DNA of 64,000 nt, taken from a virus. Position 1 is the stretch's first letter; each line of letters opens with the position of its first letter. Of this stretch, positions 20,001 to 32,000 are shown piece by piece. The notes below the pieces were generated by a model. It did no database searches. It saw nothing but the letters and a program-made list of their open reading frames with translations, and was not told the origin of the DNA. The position numbers and the translations under genes are program-made. The DNA lies in IMG/VR virus record IMGVR_UViG_3300042988_000341, positions 1 to 64,000 of that record. One strand, given 5' to 3'.

Positions 20001-23000
20001 TTCAGTGGTTATCGATTTAACGCTACCTAAGACAGTTGTAACACTAACTGGCACTGGCATCACATTCAAGTTGTACAGCGTTCGTGTAGAGCAAGCAAGT
20101 AACTTGAGCTTATACACAGAAACAGTGCCGTTTGCGGAATTCTCTACTCGCTTGAGTTGGGTTGACGAAGACACTAGTGGTGACTGGTCCGTACTCGGCG
20201 CTTCGCCTGTGTACGAGAAGCAAACAATAAGCATTGACGCTACACTAACAAAAGCTAGTACTACTGTTGCGGTTACATCTAAGACGGGCGTCATTGTTGG
20301 TCAGCTAGTATCTGGTACCGGTATCGTTAACGGAACTACAGTATCTGCCATCAGCGCAACAACCAATACTATCACTATATCAGTGGCACCAACCGCATCC
20401 AGTGACACTACACTGACATTTGAAAATACACGTACTGGTTACGGCAAGTCAGTGGCATACACTAGTGCTATCGGTGAACTAGTTGTCGCTAATAATGGAC
20501 TGTACAAAAACGGCTCTCTACTACAAACTATCAACGGCATCACCTCAGTAGTAGCATCAGGCACAACAGCGATTTGCAGTAGTCCGTCTACTCTCTATGT
20601 ATTTGACTTCAACTTGAATACAGTATCATTATCTACTCTTTACACTGACGAAACTTACATCATTGTATCGTTGGGCACCATGACACAGAAAGAGTGGAAC
20701 GAACTTGCTAACAGAGATGTAGCGTACAACGTTAATGATACTACAACATACAAAACGTACAAAGTTGGCGATGAAATTATTCCAAAAACAAGTTCATCTA
20801 CGCTATCAGGTACAGTGCGACTAAAGAAACTAGTAGTCAAATCATTGACAGTAGCAAACAACGGTGTCATCACATTAAGTAGAGATACAAACTGGTTGTA
20901 TGTTGCTAACAATACTACACTAACTACATACTTCAAAGTAGGAACTACTTACATCAATACAGGAACTACTACTGTAGGCAGCGAAATCACAAGTCTAGCA
21001 ACAGCTAAAGACGGCAGTAAAGTAATCGTAGGCGCCAGCAATCAAGCATTGTTAGTCGGTGACGAGACATACTCGGAAGGTGGCGTAGTCTACGTTTATG
21101 ACAGAGCAAGCCGCTCATACCTACAAGATGTATTGACTAACAAAGTATTTACAGTATCGTCAGCAATAACTGGCGAGGTAGCTCAAGTTTACATCAACGC
21201 TACTCTACAAGAAGCTAGTAGTTACAGTGTTGTTGGTTCAACAGTTACGTTTACCGTAGCGCCGCCAGTAGGCACAACCATCTACATCAACTACGGCGCT
21301 CTAACAAAGCAGCAGACAATTACAAGTAGCAAGCCGCACATCGGCGCAAACTTCGGTCGCTCCGTCGCCACAAACAGATACGGCGCAGAAATTACTGTCG
21401 GCGCACCATACGAACTAGCAACAGTCAATGAAGTTAAGAACGTTGAAGGCGCAGTATATCGCTTCACTAATGCCGGTCAACGCTACGGCACTGTAACTGC
21501 TACAGTAAGTGAGAGTACGGATGTGGCCGGTACATTGTACATTGACGGGTTCGAAGTAAACTACAGCACTAGTAGCAAGTTAGCAAACCCAACACTACCA
21601 GCATCAGCAACTAATCCTGAGATGCCTAGTAGCATCACTGACAATAAGCGTAACCGCGTGGCGTATCAAATCAACTCCATCGAGCCAACTAACGTTGTTG
21701 CTACATACGGCGACACCGCAACTATGACCCTGTCAAACAAAGTCGGCACTGCTGCTGTACCTAATGATCAGATTGACATTGTTGGTGCCACAGAAGCAGC
21801 GCTATCTGACATCGGCATCACCCCATACATCAAGACACAAGTCATCAACGACAAGAACTTAGATACAAATAGTCAATTCGGCTGGACAGTAGCAATGAAT
21901 CAAGATGACAGTACTAGAGACAGTATCATCGTCAGTGCTCGTTCAGTAGATACGTTCAGTGAAACTACATTCGACTTCACCAATGACTTAAACGCCATGA
22001 ACGATTGTATCTTCGACAATGGCGCTACAACATTCATCGATAAGTTTCCGTTCACCGGCGGCGTATATCAATACGACTACTTGTCTTCAAATAGTGAGAC
22101 AATTGATGCTCCAGGCAAGTACACATTCGGTCAATACTGTATCATCCCAACTACAGACAGTGAACGAAGTCTACAATCAACAGCCCCTCATTACGGCAGT
22201 GCGCTATCATTCACGGACGGCGTAATCACTGTCGGTAGCCCAGACTGGTACAAATCAGGCACAGGCCGTGTCACTACTTTCAAAATCGATAGCTCATCAA
22301 CAAAGACAAGTAGTTGGTACACAGACAAGCAACCATTACCGCGTGTGGATGTCAATCGTCTAAGTACGATCTCTATCTACGATACAGAAACTAACAAAAC
22401 ACTAGATAGACTAGACTACATCGATCCTGCTCAGGGAAAGATGCTGTCCGCCGTTGAAACGAACATTGACATCATTGGTCTTGTCGATCCCGCAGTGTAC
22501 TCAACGGGTACAGTATGGGGAGCGAACCGCGTCGGAACAACATGGTTAGACACATCAAACATTCGCTTGATGAACTACAATCAACCAGATGTGACTTACA
22601 ACTCTCGTTACTTTGGTAGAGCATTCCCTGGCAGTACTGCGGACATCTACACTTGGATTAGTAGCTCAGTGCTACCAGTTGACTACAGTGGTAGCGGCTA
22701 TACATCCAACTTCAATGACTATGTAAGTGCCACAATCATTGATAAGTCTAGTAATACTCTAACCACTGAGTACTATTTCTGGGTAAAAGGCTACGATCAA
22801 GTTCCTGTAGGTAAGACATTAAGTCCATCAGTACTCAGTCAATACATTTTGAACCCAGCTAACAGTGGGGTAGCATTCTTGGGAGCGCTAACTACAAACA
22901 CAGTAGCTCTATTCAATGCTCAAGATAGTATTCAAAGTCACTCAAGTGCCCTACATTTAGGTTATAGTGTCGGTAACAACAGCGACCGTGGTCATCAAGA

Positions 23001-26000
23001 CTGGAGTCTAATTCAGGACGGCAATGATGAGTCATTCTTGGCCGGAGTACCATCTACGGTAGATCAAGTGCCATTCGGTATGTATTTGAAATACGTCACT
23101 AGTTTTATGGGCGCTGATCTATCAGGTCTGTCTGTGCCAGATACAACTTTACCCGAACTCGTTAGATATGGCACTTCATTCCGCCCTCGTCAAAGTATGT
23201 TTGTTGATAGAGCATTAGCCTTGAAGAATTTCATTCAGTACGCTAACGACACCATGGCAAAGTACACTATTACTGAGACTCGTGGTATGTACTTATTAAA
23301 TCAATCGCTATACATCAACGGCGAAGTATCAGCGATCTCTTCTACTAATATTTACATCACTACGCAAGAAGGCAAAACTGTTACAGGACTATACGAAGGT
23401 CAAGCAGTGACGGTTAAAGGTACTTCATACGGTGGCATAGAAGCGAATAAGTCACACTACATCACAAAGATAGGCACAGATGACTACGGTCAATATATTA
23501 CAGTAAGTGACTCTACTAATGGGTCTACTATAGGATTGACTGAGAACGTTGGCACAATGAGTATCAAGATATACGATACTACAGATTACTGGACAAACAC
23601 AACTTGGTGGGCAACCGGTTATAGTTCAAGCACGAAAGTAACTCTAGAAGTTCAATCATACACTGATCTAATGACTATTGGTCAAGGAGACCTCGTCGCT
23701 AGCTCTTACGGTAATGTAACGCTAACAGAGGGACTAGTGGCCCGTGTCATCAAAAATGGCCAGGGCGTAAATGAATATTACTCATATTCATCTACTGGCT
23801 GGACTAGAGTAGGTCTACAGCGCGGCACAATTCAAATCAAATCTGAATTGTACACCACGACACAGCCTATCCCATCAATGGAAATCTACCACATCATTCG
23901 TTGGATCACTGAACAACTATATGTAAACGAACTCTTAATCGAGAACAATCAAAGTCTAATGATGATGTTTAACTTGATTCAAAGCGAGGGTCAACAGCAG
24001 CAGAACTATCTACCATGGTTGAATAAGACCAGTTTGATAGATGTTAAGCACACAATTCGTCAACTAAAGCCCTACAAACAATACAAGCGTGACACTCGCG
24101 AGTTAGTCGAAGGCTACTTAAAAGAAGTAAAACCATATCACGTATTCATTAAAGACTTCTCATTCACCTATGATGGCATTGAAGAATACAACGGCGTGTT
24201 CACTGACTTTGACTTACCAGCACAGTACAACTCATCTGTTGGTAAATTCCTAAGCCCTCAATTAGTATCTCAAGTCACGACTTCGGGACAATACTTATCA
24301 ACTGATAGTATCTGGAAAGATGTATCGTATAGTGACTGGTACAATCATTTCGGCCTAACGATTAGCAACCAGCAAGTCAGTACTATCTTAGTGACTGCCC
24401 TTACTAATGATATTAGTAATACTAGTACATCTATTGTCGTTGATGAAGCTACTGTTCTTCCAGTTCGTGGAACAATTTTAATCGGCAACGAAGAAATTAG
24501 TTACACTATCTTAAATAGAAAAACAAACACTATCAGTGGTCTAACACGAGGCATTAACTTCCAGCAGCCACAGAGCTATACAGCAGGCACTAATGTATAT
24601 CTATTACCTGAACCAGTAATGGTCATGGATAGCGGTCGTGGCTATACAAGTCTTCCTGTTATTTCGGCTTACTTCGACACTACTGAATATCCATACGGTC
24701 CAAGAACGCCAGCAGTATTCACTCCGGTGCTATCAGAGACAAAGCTAGTTAGCGTGACACTGACTAATGCCGGCGACGGATACCCCGTACTGCCTGAGAT
24801 TAGAGTAGGTGCTAGTAGCATTAGTGGCTTAATCTACACAAATCAAATCGACAGTACACTAAATCAAATTAGTATCGCGGGTCACCCGTTTGTTGATGGT
24901 GATTGCGTTGTTGTCAGTGATATTGAAGATGATAGCACGACAAAGAGTCTAAAGAATAATCAGTATTATTACGTTAAGAGCATTGATGAAAACACCATCT
25001 CTCTATATAGAACATACAAAGAGGCAATCAACGGTTATACTACAGTCGAAACATTCCTATCATTCAGTGATACAGCAAATAATATCATTACGTTCGACAG
25101 CGCGACGAATATAGATAAACTACCATTTGTCACTGGCGACAAAATCAAGATCGTCTACGCATCAAAGCCAGCCTCTCCTGAATACTACTACGTAGAGAAT
25201 TTAGGAATAGATGGCGTACTTAACGGTGCTCCTAAGATAGCTATCTATTCTACTAAAGAAAAGGCCATGACCGGCTATTCTAACGACAGAATTACACCAT
25301 CCGGTTCAGGCTCAATATCTAATACGCCAAGAACAGATTCTACTAGAATCGCTCTATTAGATAATGTAACTGCCACAATCGCAGTCACTGCCCGCGTAAG
25401 TATCTTCACTGATAATCTACCAGTAAGAGAGATGAAAGTTAATATGAAGTTCGATAGAACATCGTATCTAAGCTACGCTAAAGACTGGAATGCTGAGACT
25501 GGACTATTCAGTGATGCTGGTTGGGGCACGGGCCTCTGGGGTCAGGGAATTTATTATTCAAAGAATGATCTAGCAGTATATGACGGCGTTCTATATCGCG
25601 CCAATAGAAATCTAAACACAACTGAACTCGCCGACACCTTTAATCTAGCATACTGGACAGAAGTAGATAGTGGAGACGGCGAACTAACAGCCGCCGATAG
25701 AATCGCTGGTTTCTATAAACCAACTGGTAGTATGGCTGGCTTTACAATGACCGATATGAGCCAGTTAATGACCGGCGTAACAAACCCATATCCAGTTGTT
25801 AAGAACTTACCATTTAGTGATACTAAGACGTATGCCTTCTTGGCAGGTCAAGTAGATTTAGATACTGATACTATTCAACTAAGAGAAACTGCTCCAGAAG
25901 TAGTTACTTACGTCGAGCGCATTACTGGAACTAGTAACAATGAGATTAGTTTAACCGCATTACCTGCTGCCACCTCAGTAGACAAGACTCTGTTCACACT

Positions 26001-29000
26001 TAAATCTACAGACAATGTGCGTATTGGCGACAGAATTAAATTTGACGGAGCATTATTTGGCAACATCGTTAGTAACGGTATTGATTCAGAAGTAACTCTG
26101 AAAAATAAGAACTATGTTGTATCGTTTATTAACTCATCAAAAGATGTAATCAGCATCAGTGACACGTTCACTAATGGTTCTATCGGTAATAGTATCTCGT
26201 TGACTACAAGTAATGGGTACATGACAATTAAGCCTGTGGAATACACTACTAGTAACATCTATGCTAACGGTATTGTATCATTGAATACTACTGACTTTGT
26301 GTCAGTTGGTGACTCAGTACGCTTTAGTAATGTATCAGTAACGGTTGATGTTAATCGAACATATTCTAGTACTAACCCTGCTACGCCAAGTCAATTACTA
26401 GTTAGCTCTACGGCCAATATTGCTCCAGGCATGAAGATTGAGTTTAGTGGCGATGTCAGCGCAGCAAACATTAGTAATGTTACTCCTTACTACGTAAAAC
26501 AAGTTATTGATACCAATAATATCACAATATCGGATGCGTTGATGGGACCAGTTCACCCATTGACTTCTAGTGTGTTAGCGGCAACTGCTAAAGTCACTGG
26601 CTCATTTGGTAAGTATGACGTACAGACTGCTACTAAAGTGTCAGCAAACGGATACATCACTGTGTCTAATACTGCTTCATATGCTAATGGCATGAACGTA
26701 TGGTTTACTGGCACAAATGCTTCACCTGTATTCGGAGGATTAAATACAGCAAACGGCGGCACTAACTTACAGAGCGCTGACTATACTTTAACAGTACAGT
26801 CGGCCACAGAAATTACATTGAGTTATTCAGGAACACCGATAACAGTATTGACTGCTGGAACCGGTAAGATGACTGCCGTGGTTGAAGCTAATGGTATCGT
26901 CGCTGACACTAACTATTTCGTTACGAGTGTCGCTAACAGTAATATAACTCTAAGTACGACACTTGGTGGCACAAGCATTACTACTATGCCTATCTCTGGA
27001 ACAATGTTAGCTGATAGTAGTCAGTTCTATGTAACAGAAGTTACCGCGGATACTAACAATCTAACACTCAATTCTATTGACGCTGTTAAATCATTATCTA
27101 TTGGTGATGAAATTTACTTTACCGGTAACGCTATCGGTGGCTTAGTTCCGTTACAAACATACACAGTTAAATCATTAGACTATGTAACTAACAAAGTTAC
27201 TCTAACAGATACTACTGGTTTATTTGGAGACACCCCATCATCTACGGAACGTATGTCATTATGGCGCGTCAAGTCATCTGTTAAGACATCATACGCTAAT
27301 GGCGATATGGTCAAAGTAGTATACACATTCCCAACAAGCAAAACGACTGAATACTATTATGTCACTGTCATTGACGATACTACTATATCTCTACGCACCA
27401 CTGACAATTCTATCGTTACTATTCCAGACGGCGCCAGCGGCACAGTTGTTAAACCACAAACGATTGTTGCTTTAACTGATCCTATCTCTTATTCTGTGGG
27501 CACGGCGTTACAGATGTTGTTCGAGCAATCTAGTAATCCAACTAATTTTGGGTTAACTAACTATCGTACTTACTGGGTAGGGATCATCGATAGTCGTCGT
27601 GCCGGAGTATATTTAAGTAAGGATGATGCCGAGAATGATACGAACAGAATTCCTCTTCTAAGTCAAAACGGCGGCCAATTCTTATATGGTAGTAACTACG
27701 ATACTATCATCAAGGCACCTAACGGCACTGCTGCCACCCAATATGACATCGTTGGCGCACCCTTCGAAAGTGGATATTCTCCAGAAGAACTAGTAGCAGG
27801 CATTGTTACTGATGGTATCAACTTCACAGTAACTACTCGTCCTGGCTCAACATGGGATCCTCTTTCGATTGCTAGTGGTACTAACTCGTCAAACTTCGGC
27901 GGGACGGGCTTCAATATGGTCAGACTGATTAGACAAGCACCTTCTACTAGCTTATACTATTCAGATGGGTCAAAGATGTTCAGTGATTCTACTACGGGTA
28001 TTCAATTTAAGGATATCGTAGTTAATCCAATGTCTATATCTGTTTATGGCAACACTAGTATGCCTGACGGTAAAGACGGACAAACTAGATTGACGCCAGG
28101 TGATGATTACACAGTTGACTGGATCAACGAGGTAATATATGTAATTGGTAGTGCTGTTGCGGCGTACACCTCATTTGATCTTGTGATATACGAAGCGGGC
28201 AACGGAAGTCATCTAATTCGTAGCAGTAGTAAATACTTCCCTATAAAGAAAGTACAAGACAATAAAGATAAATCATCTGGTATTACATATCACAGCGAAA
28301 TACATTTGGACGTACCTTACTGTTACGTTGAAACGCCAAACGAAACTAACTATTGGCTATCTACGTTAGTATCAGTTGGTAGTATTACTACAGATATGAA
28401 GGCATTAACATATCTGACTAACACTACACATCCGGAATATAGTTCAAGTGGTCACTATACTATTGAGCCACTTCGACCATATGATCAAGTAAACGACCCA
28501 TACAATCCAGCAAAAATTGTATTCACCGAAGAATATGATAATGCCACTGATTACGCCTCATTTGTATTGACTACTAATGTGATTGGCATGTTCGTTGTTT
28601 CTACAGAAGACATCAATAGCAGTTACTACGTGGATGGTATCGAATACGTTGACTTTGTTGTACCGATCACGGATCTAGCATACGCTCGAAGTAAACTAGA
28701 CCTACAATTAAATGGCACTAATGTATCAAACTACACAGTAGTAAATCCAACCGATGTCGAACTAGCGTCCAATAAAGGTTTCGCCACAATTACATTTAAG
28801 TTAAGTGATCTATCCTTATATGATAACATCAAAGTAACTTACGGAAGTAATGGTGCTTCTACTCCGTTAACCCAGCGAGTAGCAAAGGCAGAAGGTCTAC
28901 CAAAGGACTTTATTGAGCCAGTGACAACTAAATTAGGCAGTGTCTCGATTACTAGTACAGGTGGAGTATTCTCATGTACATCATCGGTGACACTGAAGGT

Positions 29001-32000
29001 TGGAGATATTATGAGTGTTAGTGGGTTATTATCCGGCACAGGTTCAATCGCAGGCTATGTTAATCCTACTACATATTACATTATTGCCACTAATGGCACA
29101 ACTAACTTTACTCTATCTACTACGTCCGGCGGCACAGCCGATGTTGTGACTACCCTAGGTTCGACTACAGGTCTGTCATTTAATGTAGTTCAGGACTATA
29201 CAGTTCCTAGATTATGTTACACGTTGAATAGCTTCCTTGGAGATGATAACTACAGTTCTATTAAGGTGACCGAAGTTAAAGCAGATGGGTACTTCTACGG
29301 TTCTTCTAGTATTCAAATGAAAGTCAATGATACGGTTACTATTACTGGTGAGTTAATCGGCACTGCGACCATCACTGGATATCATTCACCTATTAAGTAC
29401 TATATTGCCGATACTGACGGCTATAGTAAATTCAGTTTAACCTCATACTTTGGTGGTATACCAGACGTGACGGTCACCCCAGGAACTACTGTCGGTTTGA
29501 CGTTCAGTATTGAGAATAACTTAGTAGTAGAAATCGATGGCGTTCGCGTAGATGGCCCATCACCTACCCAAATATATCGTAAGATTATTCAAGTTGACAA
29601 AGACGAATTAAAAATTTCTTACCCTACCCCAGTTTACGGTATTAGTGAATTCGATATCGAGTTCTTTACAGTGCTGGTAAACGGTTCGGAAATCCCTCAA
29701 TTTAACCCAGTGGCCCCAACTGAAATCTACTGGAACTTAAATTACGATTTCGCTAACGGTAAGTTCTATCAAATGGACGCTGACTTCATTAACGATGCCT
29801 TCAATACGGTAGTAACAGAAGACGACTTAGCAACTGGTGCTTGGGGCTTCTTTGACGACGGCACACCATTCGATAATCAATCATCATTTAACGTTGTTCT
29901 TAACCCTAATTTTATTAAATTAAAAGACAACGATATTATTACATTATCTTATCAAGTGCCGGGTCAAGTACCACCAGATACATTCACAATTGAAGTAGAT
30001 GAAGATAAGTTAGGAGGCACATTGAATGTATTGAATACGGGTTCAGTATTTAAGACAGGCACCTCTAAAGTAGCGATTACTACATTCGGTAGAACAACGG
30101 GTCAAAGTTTATTAACTCAGCGTGTAACTGATGCTACCGTTAATTTAATTCCTAGACTATCTTCGTTAGAAGATTTGTCAGGCGCTCGTATCCCTGGCAT
30201 CAAGTTCAGTCTTACCAGCCCGCCGCTGATAACGCTAGATACTGTTCATAGCTTGACTAACAAGAGTCCTCTACAGCAAGTCATGATTCACGGAACATCT
30301 GCCAGTACTTTAGATGGCCGACGCTTCTACGTAAGTAGCACTAACTATTATGATATGTCTACAGTACAAGACTCAAGTAAGCAGGTGTATTTGTACAACG
30401 TAGATGAGCCATCTAATACGAATTTGACCAATCGTTGGGATACTTCTTCTGCGTCTCCGTTCACCGCACTGACTGGCACTAGTTATATTCAGTTATTGAA
30501 TGCCGTGAATAGTGGTGATTCAACTCTATCTATTAACCCGTTAGTAATCACTCAACCTGACGGTTACAAGTTAACGGACGTTAGTAGACTGTTCGTTAGT
30601 ATTATCTATTCACCGGATGCTCCAGGTCCATATATTGGCCATCGTGAATATGTTCCTACTAATTTATTGAGTTTCACTCAATTCGGTGACGTTAGTACCT
30701 TACTAATTCAGAAAGCTATTGCTCCTGGTGATCAAGTATTGATTACTAGTATGGTGCCTACTACAAGCCCAGACGAGAATAAGTTTAGAATTAATAACAC
30801 GTGGAACACAGTAAGTGGTGTGCCTAATACGCCTAAGTTACATCGTGAAAATCAATTCACTAGAACTTATGTAACAGAAGTGATCAATGACATTAACACT
30901 GGTGAATTGTCTTCATTCAGAGTTAATAATCCACAAGCCCTAGTTAAGACAGCAGTATTCAGCGGTAGCGACTCAGTGTCCGGCGCAAGAGATGTGGTAA
31001 TGGATCCAGAATCTGGTATCTACTACTGTTTAGTGGATAATGTTAATAACAGACAAGTATCCGACATCAAGATAACTACTGTTGCTGGTGTAGCAATCAC
31101 TGGCTTTGAATCAATTGCTACTTCTAACACCACAACAGTAAAGATTATCTTCTCTAGTAATCCAGGAGTAACTAAAGTAAATGTAACTATCTCTGCTGGC
31201 AACACTCTAATGATTAACGGCGAAGAACTACAATTCTCTTCTATTGTACTAGAACAAAGTAATCCAAGTTATGGACTAATCTCTGGCTTTAAGCGCGGTC
31301 GTAATTCAACTGGTGCTAAAGAAATCAAACTTTATGATATAGTTCAGGGTGTACTAGATGAGAACATCAGTGATGCTGGCAACGCATATAAGAACTGGTA
31401 TAGTAACAATATCAAGACTGCTATTACTGCCAATGCTACTGGCGGAACATACACATTCACATATCCTACTGGAGTTAATAGTGATGGTTCTACCGCTAGT
31501 GATGTTATTGGCTCAGTAGTAGCAAAAGATACAATCGCATTCATAACTAAGAAAACTCATGCTAACGGCAAAACATACACGGATTACGTATCTTCTACCG
31601 AGACAGCTAACATTATCTATACTAATGCTAGCACCGAAGAATATGTATACGCTACCTATGCTAGTACTGGCGGCAGTGATACTACCATGACTATGGTATC
31701 TACTGCTGGTATTACTAAGGGAATGTATGTTTCTGGCAAAGGCATTACAGCCGGTACAACTGTCACTCAAATATTCGGCAGAGTTATCACGTTAAGTAGT
31801 GCTGTTACTCAACCAGAAGGCGAGTACTCGTTCTATAATATTCCTACAGCAAACGTATTCAACTTTAATATCGACGCTGACAATAATATTAGAAAGATTG
31901 CGGTCGGTAGTACTGTATCGTTCAAGCATGATGGTAATCTAGTCACCATAGATACAATCGACGCTAACGGCAATATAGTTATTCAGAATGCGTTTACTGT

